Shown piece by piece: positions 1 to 7,633 of a DNA stretch of 64,000 nt (the first letter of the stretch is position 1; each line of letters starts with the position of its first letter). This stretch comes from Vibrio porteresiae DSM 19223. GTDB taxonomy: Bacteria > Pseudomonadota > Gammaproteobacteria > Enterobacterales > Vibrionaceae. Where the stretch lies: NCBI RefSeq assembly GCF_024347055.1, contig NZ_AP024895.1, positions 1,116,001 through 1,180,000 of the forward strand, written 5' to 3'. The notes under the pieces are model-generated. The model was given only the letters and a program-made list of their open reading frames with translations, had not been told where the DNA came from and did not search any database. The position numbers were made by a program, and so were the translations under genes.

Positions 1-779
1 TGTTAATCGATAAACCAGAGTCTTTTGTCGAGGCCAATTTCCGTTGGTTGTTGGTGACCTGCAGCATCATTTTGGTGTTGGTAATCATCATTTTTATGTT
101 GGTACTTGCTCTTGGTCGTAAGAAGATTATCAATCAGCAGAACCAGAAAATTCTGTCGCTGCAGAAAAATACCGTGAATGTACAAAAAGAGCTGATTCAT
201 CTGTTGGGAGATGCAATCGAAACACGCTCAGGGGAAACTGGTAATCACGTGAAGCGCGTTGCCAAAATGTCCTCGTTATTGGCGAAATATGCGGGTTTAT
301 CACCGAGAGAATGCGAAGCCATTGAAGTGGTTAGTCCTATGCACGATATTGGCAAAATTGGTATTCCTGAGGCCATATTGGAAAAACCGGGCAAATTGGA
401 GCCGCATGAGTGGGAAATAATGAAAACCCATGTCGATATTGGCTACAAAATTCTCAGTGCCAGTGAAGGCGAATTTTTGGACTACGCGGCTGTTATTGCT
501 TTGGAACATCATGAGCGTTGGGATGGAATGGGATACCCCGCCGGTAAATCGGGTGAGCAGATTCATTTATATGCTCGTATCACCACAGTGGTGGATGTAT
601 TCGATGCTTTAATGAGTGTGCGCTGTTACAAACCAGCGTGGCCGCTAGAGCAGGTGGTGGCTCTTTTTGAAGAGCAACGAGGAAAACAATTTGATCCGCG
701 GTTGACCCAGTTGTTGCTTACTCATATCGATGATTTTATTGCTATTCGTCAGCAATATCCGGATGTGACGACTATTTAA
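1..779 (+). CDS. HD-GYP domain c-di-GMP phosphodiesterase (5' end outside window)
   Basis: The reading frame is open from the first bases of the window, so the true start and probably a periplasmic sensor domain lie upstream. What is visible begins with a single hydrophobic membrane segment (about nt 45-110), a short coiled linker, then a complete HD-GYP domain. The metal-binding HDIGK motif is at about nt 342-356, the HHE pair near nt 507, and the GYP signature sits in a WDGMGYP stretch near nt 520-540. HD-GYP proteins hydrolyse cyclic di-GMP, and all the key residues I can check are present, so it is probably active. It acts at the inner membrane facing the cytoplasm. No partner is visible downstream; the next gene is 131 bp away. 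The sensory input is unknown because that part is missing. Confidence 0.9.
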   Translation, partial: LIDKPESFVEANFRWLLVTCSIILVLVIIIFMLVLALGRKKIINQQNQKILSLQKNTVNVQKELIHLLGDAIETRSGETGNHVKRVAKMSSLLAKYAGLSPRECEAIEVVSPMHDIGKIGIPEAILEKPGKLEPHEWEIMKTHVDIGYKILSASEGEFLDYAAVIALEHHERWDGMGYPAGKSGEQIHLYARITTVVDVFDALMSVRCYKPAWPLEQVVALFEEQRGKQFDPRLTQLLLTHIDDFIAIRQQYPDVTTI

Positions 780-910
780 TGAATTTGCCTTATCGTAAGT
801 TAGCTCACCAAGCCTGTTCTACTAAAGAGATATGAAGCGTTACTCGTAGACTAGTATTGATAAATCCCAACAGGTGTTTTATCGATATTCTGAATGGCTA
901 GGAGAATAAT

Positions 911-1261
911 ATGTGGTGGATTATCACTAAATACGCACTAACAGCAGCAATCGTGGTTTTGATCTCTGAGGTCGCTAAAAGGAGCGATAGGCTCGGCGCG
1001 TTAGTGGCTGCGTTGCCAACAGTGACCATTTTGGCTCTGATTTGGATGCGGCTTGAAGGGCAAGGTCAGCAAAAACTGGCCAATCATGCCTACTACACCT
1101 TTTGGTATGTGCTTCCTACATTGCCGATGTTTCTGATTTTTCCTTGGTTATTAAACCGTTATTCTTTTTGGGTTTCTCTTGGTATCTGCGCGCTTATAAC
1201 GTTATGCTGCTTTTTTATCGTCGCGTCGATCGTCAAAGAGTTTGGCATAAAGCTGTTGTGA
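911..1261 (+). CDS. DUF3147 family small membrane protein
   Basis: A 116-residue hydrophobic protein with about four predicted transmembrane segments. The start has a good ribosome-binding site (AGGAGA, 6 nt before ATG). The pattern of an N-terminal helix, a short basic turn with S-D-R-L-G-A-L, and a conserved A-L-P-T-V-T stretch is that of the DUF3147 inner-membrane family, whose function is not established. It stands alone between the HD-GYP gene and an M23 peptidase gene, all on the same strand but with 60-130 bp gaps, so co-transcription is possible but not shown. I assign no function. Confidence 0.75.
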   Translation: MWWIITKYALTAAIVVLISEVAKRSDRLGALVAALPTVTILALIWMRLEGQGQQKLANHAYYTFWYVLPTLPMFLIFPWLLNRYSFWVSLGICALITLCCFFIVASIVKEFGIKLL

Positions 1262-1326
1262 TTTATCGATAACGGTAAAGCCACATCGTTCGCCGTACCG
1301 TTTTGCATCATGATTCAAGGATGAAT

Positions 1327-1980
1327 ATGACCAAGATAGATTACTTCCCGATTTTCGGTGCTGAATTACCCAAAGAGCACTGGGTCACGATTGACCTTTC
1401 CGAACAGAATATCGATTTAGATTTCCCAAGAACCAGCGAGCCAGCTTATCTTGCCCAGTTTGTTCGATCACACTTAGTGGATGCCAACAGCGTTGCTATG
1501 GGTGGATACCGAGAGAAACGAGCCACCTATCGAGCCGCAGCGCATTTTTCAGATGCGCCACCAGAGAAGGTTAGGGATTTACACCTGGGTATCGATTTAT
1601 GGGTAGCCGCAGGTACACCCATTTACGCGCCGCTGGATGGCGTGGTACATAGCTTTCAAGTTAATAATTTATCTTTTGATTACGGCCCGACCATCATTCT
1701 TGAGCATATTGAGAATGGGCGAGTGTTCTATACGCTTTATGGGCATCTTGCGCTTAATTCATTGGATGGTTTACAAGAGGGGCAAAAAATCGCTCGTGGT
1801 GAGGCGTTTGCTTTTGTTGGCGAAAGTTCAGTAAATGGCGGCTGGCCACCACATTTGCACCTGCAAGTGATGCTCGATATGTATGGTCTCAAAGGGGATT
1901 TTTATGGTGCCACTTGTGAGCAAGACCAAGAACAGTATTTTACTAACTGCCCTAATCCCGCATTTCTGCTGGGTTTCTAA
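1327..1980 (+). CDS. M23 family metallopeptidase-like protein, no signal peptide
   Basis: About 217 residues. The second half is a recognisable M23 (LytM-type) fold with both zinc motifs: HLGID (HxxxD) and HLH (HxH) after a G-W-P-P turn. M23 enzymes cut peptidoglycan cross-bridges in the periplasm. No signal peptide or transmembrane segment is visible, so either the protein stays in the cytoplasm or it is exported by another route. I chose ATG 1327 because an AAGGA lies 5 nt before it; TTG 1303 and ATG 1321 are upstream in-frame alternatives. The first 80 residues match no domain I recognise. The zinc residues look intact, so a catalytic role is likely, but the substrate is unknown. Confidence 0.75.
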   Translation: MTKIDYFPIFGAELPKEHWVTIDLSEQNIDLDFPRTSEPAYLAQFVRSHLVDANSVAMGGYREKRATYRAAAHFSDAPPEKVRDLHLGIDLWVAAGTPIYAPLDGVVHSFQVNNLSFDYGPTIILEHIENGRVFYTLYGHLALNSLDGLQEGQKIARGEAFAFVGESSVNGGWPPHLHLQVMLDMYGLKGDFYGATCEQDQEQYFTNCPNPAFLLGF

Positions 1981-2145
1981 ATAGCGATGCTTTAGACCTT
2001 TATGTCTTTAGGTGCTGTGGCGTTAAATCTTGTGTGGCATTATGGTGGAGAAGTACTGCCTATCGTGATAAAACGGGTGTATTGAATTCGTCGCAAATCG
2101 AGCGTATTACCGCTTTTACTTCATCTAATCTGGTCGGTATAAATT

Positions 2146-3057
2146 ATGGACAATGCTACCCAACCACAAAGCACTCACCACTTTAATCGTTCGTGGTTGA
2201 TAGGAGTGCTGCTTCTTTCGTTGCCACCGCTTTTCTGGGCAGGCAATTTTATCGTCGGGCGCTCGGTGCGCTTTGAAATTCCGCCATTGCAACTGTCATT
2301 TTATCGCTGGGTTTTAGCGAGCTTATTGTTTCTGCCGTTCTCAATTAAAGTGCTACGCCGTGAATGGCCTTTGTATCTCAAACATAAATACCTGATTATT
2401 CTGGCGTCAGTGACCGGAATTAGCGCCTTTAACACGCTAATTTATTGGGGGTTACAATCAACAAAAGCCAATAATGCGCTGATTCTTAATGCCTTCATTC
2501 CGCTGCTGATCAGCTTATTAGGGGTATTTGTTGCAGGATTAAAGTTGCGCGCTAAACAGTGGCTTGGGCTGGTGGTTTCCTTTGTTGGCGTGTTGATCAT
2601 TATTGCGCGTGGCGATCCGGCATTCATTAGCTCAATGTCGATCAATCAAGGGGATGCCATTGTCTTTGTCGCGATGATCTGTTGGGCGATTTACACCTTG
2701 AGCCTAAAAAGTATGCCTAAAGAGATCAATCGATTGGGTCTGATGTCGATCCAGATGTTGGTTGGGTTAGCCTTCCTCGCCCCGTTTTTTGCCAATGAAT
2801 TGGTGCATGGCGCTCCTGCCCATTGGACCATGCATGCGATCTTAAGTTTGGTTTATGTCGGCATCGTGCCATCGGTGATTGCCTACTTGCTCTACACCCA
2901 ATGTATTGAACGTTTAGGACCGACCAAAGCCGGTATGTCGATTAACCTCATTCCTGTTTTTGGCGTAGTGCTCTCGACCTTATTTCTCGGTGAAACGGTA
3001 CACGCTTATCAAGCGATTGGCATGGTGTGTATTTTTATCGGAATAGCGCTTAATTAG
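2146..3057 (+). CDS. DMT superfamily (EamA) transporter
   Basis: A 303-residue membrane protein with about ten hydrophobic segments in two EamA repeats (residues about 20-150 and 165-300). The N-terminal repeat has the usual P-P-x-x-W-A-G-N-F segment, and each repeat ends with a helix near a short Arg/Lys-Gly turn. DMT proteins export or import small metabolites (amino acids, nucleosides, drugs) across the inner membrane. Substrate cannot be predicted. The ATG has no strong Shine-Dalgarno sequence. It is followed by a 412 bp AT-rich gap before the chemosensory operon. Confidence 0.88.
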   Translation: MDNATQPQSTHHFNRSWLIGVLLLSLPPLFWAGNFIVGRSVRFEIPPLQLSFYRWVLASLLFLPFSIKVLRREWPLYLKHKYLIILASVTGISAFNTLIYWGLQSTKANNALILNAFIPLLISLLGVFVAGLKLRAKQWLGLVVSFVGVLIIIARGDPAFISSMSINQGDAIVFVAMICWAIYTLSLKSMPKEINRLGLMSIQMLVGLAFLAPFFANELVHGAPAHWTMHAILSLVYVGIVPSVIAYLLYTQCIERLGPTKAGMSINLIPVFGVVLSTLFLGETVHAYQAIGMVCIFIGIALN

Positions 3058-3469
3058 CGGAAAGTAGATTTGTTTTTATGCCTCATGGGAGGTTGAACCA
3101 AGGTCAATTTCGTTACTAAAGCCACAGAGTATCCTTGCGAAGTACGTTGATGGTTTTACTTTAATCGACTGAAAATTAACCATTTTTAATTAAATGGTGT
3201 GTTGTTGGTCATCTATTATCAACGTACTTATCTAACTTATTAATTAAAAAGAAATTCGACTTTTTCGTTCAATAGCAGATAGAAGATAAGTCTCATATTC
3301 AACGAGACTTTATTATTCTTAGTGTTGAATATATATGTAAGACATTTTTAGTAAATCGCGTTTGTGGTCACGTTTTAAAAATCAAAGTGTTAAATTTTTC
3401 TCAAAATGACACGCTGTTGGGAATTAGCAAGCTAACTTTTAAAGGATGAACTTCCTGTAGAGATAGCCA
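3058..3469. other. AT-rich intergenic region upstream of the chemosensory operon
   Basis: 412 bp without a credible gene. It holds the presumed promoter of the chemosensory operon. The only structure I can point to is a perfect 12-nt inverted repeat (entered separately). I found no convincing sigma-54 or FliA-type promoter and no clear terminator for the DMT gene. Confidence 0.6.
3140..3239. repeat. 12-nt inverted repeat, arms 76 nt apart
   Basis: AAGTACGTTGAT at 3140-3151 is repeated as its exact reverse complement ATCAACGTACTT at 3228-3239. The arms are too far apart for a transcription terminator. A pair of regulator half-sites or a relic of a mobile element would both fit; neither is supported by anything else. 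Confidence 0.5.
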
Positions 3470-4594
3470 ATGACTCAATCACGTCTAGACATCGTCGTCT
3501 ACGCCTCCACTCAGAATACTCAGTCTGAGCAAATCGTCGCTATTTTGGCCAAAGAATTCTCCGTTGAGTTACTAGCGTTTGGTAGCGATAACCTGCCAGA
3601 AAGCCTAGTAAGTATTGCGCCCAAAGCCCTGTTGGTTTTGCTTGATGATGAGCATCGAGCGAGCATGCTCACTGCTTGTCGTGATGTAAAAAACAATGAT
3701 GAGACAGCGCTTATCGAGTTGATCGTGCTCGACCGTGCCAATTCCATTCAAGAAAAAATGGAAATCTACGATGCGGGAGCGAGTGATTTGGTGGTTTATC
3801 CTTGTGATGACGCTGAGTTGTTCAAAAAACTCAGTGTAGCGATTTCGCATGTCCAACATCTCGAAGAGAGTGCCATGCAAGCTCAGGCCGCGATGGACAC
3901 CGCAATGAGCGCCATTTTGGACGCGGGTGAAATGGGCAGCGTGATTCATTTTATGCGTGACAGTTTTAACTGTAATTCGGTTGAGAGTTTGGCCGATTTG
4001 ATCATCGAAAGCTCACTGCGTTTTGATCTCTCAAGTTCGGTACAAATTCGTACTTCTTGGGAAGCGATAAATCGTAGCTCTTCCGAATCCATGTCACCTC
4101 TAGAAATCGAAATGTTGAATGCAATGCAATCGGTTGAGCGCATTCATCAAACGGGCAGACGACTGCTGCTGCACTTTGGTCCTATTTCTCAAATTATCAA
4201 AAACTTACCGGATGATGAATTCAAATGTGGTCGACTGCGTGATCACCTAGCACTCATTTTGGAAGGGGCGAATAGTCGCCTACAGTCATTGTTGATGACT
4301 GAAGAAATGAAAAACGTCATGGCAGAAACCAATGAATCTATTTCTGCATTACAGGCGCGACAAGCCAGTCAGAAAAAGCAAAACGTCAAGGTGATGGACG
4401 ACCTGCTCGAAGAGATTCAAGGGGAATTTTTCCGTCATGGTTTAACTGAAGAGCAAGAAGCGATCCTTATTGCTTTGGTTGATAAATATGTTGAGAAAAT
4501 CTTTAGCGCCTATGAAGCGGGTTTAAAAGTCGATGAAGAGATGACCAATGTGGTTTCTCGCATCCAAAGAGTGTTGGACAGTATGGATATCTAA
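3470..4594 (+). CDS. Pseudo-receiver response-regulator-like protein of the chemosensory operon
   Basis: 374 residues, first gene of the operon. Residues 1-125 have the hydrophobic pattern of a CheY-like receiver, but the N-terminal acidic pair is replaced (VVYAST), the conserved Thr/Ser position is Leu/Asp, and the Lys of the usual KP motif is Tyr (VVYPCD). Canonical phosphorylation is therefore unlikely. The rest carries a domain seen in some proteobacterial response regulators, recognisable by a K-N-L-P then GRLRDHLA stretch near residues 244-260, followed by a coiled helical C-terminus (290-374). Its job is unknown; position suggests it binds CheA, CheY or the STAS protein of the same operon. 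It lies 24 bp before cheY. Confidence 0.75.
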   Translation: MTQSRLDIVVYASTQNTQSEQIVAILAKEFSVELLAFGSDNLPESLVSIAPKALLVLLDDEHRASMLTACRDVKNNDETALIELIVLDRANSIQEKMEIYDAGASDLVVYPCDDAELFKKLSVAISHVQHLEESAMQAQAAMDTAMSAILDAGEMGSVIHFMRDSFNCNSVESLADLIIESSLRFDLSSSVQIRTSWEAINRSSSESMSPLEIEMLNAMQSVERIHQTGRRLLLHFGPISQIIKNLPDDEFKCGRLRDHLALILEGANSRLQSLLMTEEMKNVMAETNESISALQARQASQKKQNVKVMDDLLEEIQGEFFRHGLTEEQEAILIALVDKYVEKIFSAYEAGLKVDEEMTNVVSRIQRVLDSMDI

Positions 4595-4618
4595 CATTTT
4601 CCAAGTGAGGGGGAAATT

Positions 4619-4981
4619 GTGAGTAAAACAGTATTAGTCGTGGATGACTCTCCATCAGTGCGCCAAGTGGTCAGCATGGTATTGAAAGCAAGCGGTCACA
4701 AAGTCACCGAGGCAGGCAATGGCATCGAAGGTCTCGAAAAGCTGCAAGGGAACAAATTTAATCTCATTGTTTGCGACGTCAATATGCCTGAAATGGATGG
4801 ATTAACCTTTGTTGAACATGCGCGGCAATTAGAGAGCTGCAAATTTACGCCCATCTTAATGCTTACCACAGAAACCAAGGATGAGATGCGTGAGCGCGCC
4901 AAGGCAATGGGAGTGAGAGCTTGGTTGGTAAAACCATTTCAACCGCAAGTACTACTAAGTGCGATTGCCAAGTTGGCGTGA
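4619..4981 (+). CDS. cheY: CheY-like single-domain response regulator
   Basis: 120 residues, a complete receiver domain. The acidic pair is D9-D10, the phospho-acceptor is D53 in the C-D-V-N-M-P stretch, T83/T84 fill the switch position, and K105 is in V-K-P-F. Start is GTG at 4619 preceded by a strong GAGGGGG. There is no output domain, so it should act by binding a partner after phosphorylation by the CheA encoded 0.3 kb downstream. Whether its partner is the flagellar motor or something else (for example the STAS protein) cannot be told. It sits between the pseudo-receiver gene and the STAS gene with gaps of about 20 bp. Confidence 0.93.
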   Translation: MSKTVLVVDDSPSVRQVVSMVLKASGHKVTEAGNGIEGLEKLQGNKFNLIVCDVNMPEMDGLTFVEHARQLESCKFTPILMLTTETKDEMRERAKAMGVRAWLVKPFQPQVLLSAIAKLA

Positions 4982-5002
4982 TATCTCTAAATAGAGGTTT
5001 AT

Positions 5003-5272
5003 ATGAGCAGCGAAGATAACGTCTTTTTTATGCCTTCATCGGTGACGATTTATGATGCCGTTGAAGTGTATAAAGATCTTATGGTTTCGTTACCTGAATG
5101 TATTTCGCTTAAGGAGACACAAGAGGTAGATACCTGCGGTATCCAATTATTACTCTGTGTCCAAAAGGAGCTTAAATCTTTAGGTCGACCTTTTTATCTT
5201 ATCGATATTCAGCCGGATATTGCGCACAAGCTTAAATTGTTTTCGCTCTCATTCAGTCAACAAGAGGCTTGA
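5003..5272 (+). CDS. STAS domain protein (anti-sigma-factor antagonist type) in the chemosensory operon
   Basis: 89 residues, single STAS domain. The loop that holds the phosphorylatable Ser in SpoIIAA-type proteins (D-S-S-G) reads D-T-C-G near residue 44, followed by the usual I-Q-L-L-L helix, so a Thr could be phosphorylated. In other bacteria such proteins bind anti-sigma factors or transmit partner-switching signals. No RsbW-type kinase is encoded nearby, so the partner is unknown. It is 2 bp upstream of cheA and 21 bp downstream of cheY, so it is almost certainly co-transcribed. The ATG has AGAGG at suitable spacing. Confidence 0.85.
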   Translation: MSSEDNVFFMPSSVTIYDAVEVYKDLMVSLPECISLKETQEVDTCGIQLLLCVQKELKSLGRPFYLIDIQPDIAHKLKLFSLSFSQQEA

Positions 5273-5273
5273 A

Positions 5274-7601
5274 ATGATTGGACCAATAGAAACATTTCAA
5301 ACTGAAGCCCGAGAACATCTGGAAGCGCTCGAATCAGCATTATTGGATTTGGAAGAAGATGGCGATAATTTCGAGCTGATTAATCGTGCTTTTCGAGCCA
5401 TGCACACTATTAAAGGTGGAGCAGGCATGTTCGGTTTTATTCAATTAACGGAATTTACTCACCACGTAGAGAATTTATTAGACAAAATTCGTACCGGTGA
5501 GCTGAAAATCAATTCTGATATTATTGGCCTATTGCTCGATATCGGTGATTTCACCGGAACCTTATTGGATGACCCTAATTTTACCGATGAGCAGCATGCC
5601 AAGGCGGAGCAGTTTATTGACAGAATCACTGCGCTTAGTCATGTAGATAGTCCCGCAGTCATCTCAGAAGAAACCGTGCAAGATACGGCTGAAATAGCCC
5701 CTGAAATAGCAACGGAAGTCGTTGCTGAAAATACGCCATTGCCGAAATTAAAATTGATGGTGTTTCGCGTTAACTTTGCTCCCGACATCAATTCCTTTCG
5801 GGCTGGACTGGATGTATTCCCGATATTAAATGAACTGCATCAGTGCGGAGAGCTGTTTGTTACCACGGTTGATGAGCCTATTCCTCACATCGCTGATTAC
5901 GATCCCGAAAGCGCATATTTACGCTTTGAATGCGTGTTAGTGACCTTAAAAAATCGTCAGTTTATCGATGACATTTTTATGTTTGTCTGCGATGACTGGG
6001 CGATCACCATCGAACCCATCGATATCGAGGGGTTTAACGCCAAAGAGGGATCGCTAAGAGATTTTCTTCATGCTCAAGGACACATTTCAGCGCAACAAGC
6101 CAATATTATTGAGCGTGATGTGTCCCCAGCGTCTCTAATAGAGTCTTCTGAGACTGAACCTTCCGAGATAGAACCTTCCGAGATAGCGTCTTCCGACATA
6201 CAAGAGTCTGCGACTGAACCGTCTGACGCGGCGTCTTTCGAGGCTGATGTTGCCGATGCTGAGTCTCTCGAAACCGAGGTTCTTGAAGCCGCTGCGCAAG
6301 AGATAAGTGAAATACCCATTGAGCCGAAGACATCTTCAAGTCCAGTACTTGAATTGCCTGATGCTAAAGTCCCTGCGTCTGTTACTCCTAACCTAGTTAA
6401 GCGCAGCGAGACGGAGTCAACAGCGAAAAAACCGGAGAGCTCTGCTAGTCACGATGCCAGCAAAGCGACCATTCGCGTTGCAGCAGAAAAGCTCGATTCA
6501 TTAATGAATTTGGTGGGGGAGTTGGTGATCGTGCAAGCGCGTTTAAACCAATTTGCCACCCAGTCAGAAAACGAAGAGGTGCTTGCCATCGCCGAAGAGT
6601 TGGACTTGTTAACCAATCAAATGCGCGATGAAACTTTTGGTATTCGGTTAGTGCCGATTGGCACGACGTTCGGCCGTTTTCGTCGCTTGGTGCGCGATCT
6701 CTCGGTGGATCTGCACAAACAGATCACCCTAGAAACCGAAGGGGAAGAGACTGAATTGGACAAGATGGTGATTGATAAACTCAGTGACCCGCTTATTCAC
6801 ATTATTCGTAACTCGATTGACCATGGTATTGAGTCACCGGAGGAGCGTTTAGCGGCCAATAAACCGGCCAATGGCACGATTCGCTTAAAAGCGGAACACG
6901 CCGAATCGCATGTGTTGATCACCATTACCGACGACGGTAAAGGGCTCAATGGCAGCAAAATTCGCGAAAAGGCGCTCGATAAAGGGCTGATCAATGCCAA
7001 CGACGACTTGTCGGAAGAGCAGTTACATCAACTGATTTTTGAACCTGGTTTTTCCACTGCTGCGGTGATCTCCGATATCTCAGGGCGAGGCGTGGGGATG
7101 GATGTGGTGAGACGTTCAATCCAAGAGTTGGGCGGAAAGGTGTTGCTCAAATCGACTCAAGGCAAAGGAACTCAAATCAAGATATCTCTGCCAATGACCC
7201 TAGCGATTATTGAGGGGCTACTGGTACAGGTGGGTGAAGAACATTTTGTACTGCCACTCAACAGTGTCGAAGAGTGCATTGAATTACCGGTCAATGTAGC
7301 CAGTGGCAAAAAACGCATCATTGAAGTTCGCGGCCAACAAATTCCCTACATTGCGCTTCGGGAGCATTTCTCGGTGCAAGGAGAGAAGCCTCGGATTGAG
7401 CAAGTAGTGGTGCTGCACAACGAAGAAGAGCGTTTCGGCTTTTGCGTTGACGAAGTGGTTGGACAGTATCAAACCGTGATCAAACGGCTTGGACGTTTTT
7501 ACGAGGGAATTGTGGGTTTTAGTGGTGCCACAATTATGGGGGATGGCAATGTCGCCATCGTGTTAGACCCCCAATCCATTATTGAATCAACAGCGATGTA
7601 G
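5274..7601 (+). CDS. cheA: Chemotaxis histidine kinase CheA
   Basis: About 775 residues from ATG 5274; a longer in-frame extension from 5220 overlaps the STAS gene and is unlikely. Order: Hpt (P1) with phospho-acceptor H44 in H-T-I-K-G-G; a P2-like segment at about 165-265; a long acidic, Ser/Glu/Ala-rich linker (about 280-400) with short internal repeats; P3 dimerisation helices from about 400; P4 ATPase with N box I-I-R-N-S-I-D-H-G, T-D-D-G-K-G box and G-R-G-V-G-M; and a C-terminal CheW-like P5. All catalytic motifs appear intact. It phosphorylates CheY (and probably CheB) in response to the MCP arrays via CheW. Confidence 0.96.
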   Translation: MIGPIETFQTEAREHLEALESALLDLEEDGDNFELINRAFRAMHTIKGGAGMFGFIQLTEFTHHVENLLDKIRTGELKINSDIIGLLLDIGDFTGTLLDDPNFTDEQHAKAEQFIDRITALSHVDSPAVISEETVQDTAEIAPEIATEVVAENTPLPKLKLMVFRVNFAPDINSFRAGLDVFPILNELHQCGELFVTTVDEPIPHIADYDPESAYLRFECVLVTLKNRQFIDDIFMFVCDDWAITIEPIDIEGFNAKEGSLRDFLHAQGHISAQQANIIERDVSPASLIESSETEPSEIEPSEIASSDIQESATEPSDAASFEADVADAESLETEVLEAAAQEISEIPIEPKTSSSPVLELPDAKVPASVTPNLVKRSETESTAKKPESSASHDASKATIRVAAEKLDSLMNLVGELVIVQARLNQFATQSENEEVLAIAEELDLLTNQMRDETFGIRLVPIGTTFGRFRRLVRDLSVDLHKQITLETEGEETELDKMVIDKLSDPLIHIIRNSIDHGIESPEERLAANKPANGTIRLKAEHAESHVLITITDDGKGLNGSKIREKALDKGLINANDDLSEEQLHQLIFEPGFSTAAVISDISGRGVGMDVVRRSIQELGGKVLLKSTQGKGTQIKISLPMTLAIIEGLLVQVGEEHFVLPLNSVEECIELPVNVASGKKRIIEVRGQQIPYIALREHFSVQGEKPRIEQVVVLHNEEERFGFCVDEVVGQYQTVIKRLGRFYEGIVGFSGATIMGDGNVAIVLDPQSIIESTAM
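6156..6185 (+). repeat. Tandem 15-bp repeat inside the CheA linker
   Basis: GAACCTTCCGAGATA occurs twice in perfect tandem (6156-6170 and 6171-6185), encoding part of an E-P-S-E-I series. The surrounding linker keeps variant copies (TCT/TCC-GAG/GAC triplets). Copy number may vary between strains; the reading frame is preserved because the unit is five codons. Confidence 0.85.
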
Positions 7602-7633
7602 TCGCATACCGTTATTGTATTTAGGGATTAAAT

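Noticed and set aside
5220..5273. Upstream extension of cheA from position 5220
   Set aside because: It would overlap the STAS gene by about 50 bp and lacks a family-like N-terminus; ATG 5274 begins the normal Hpt domain and has AGAGG before it.
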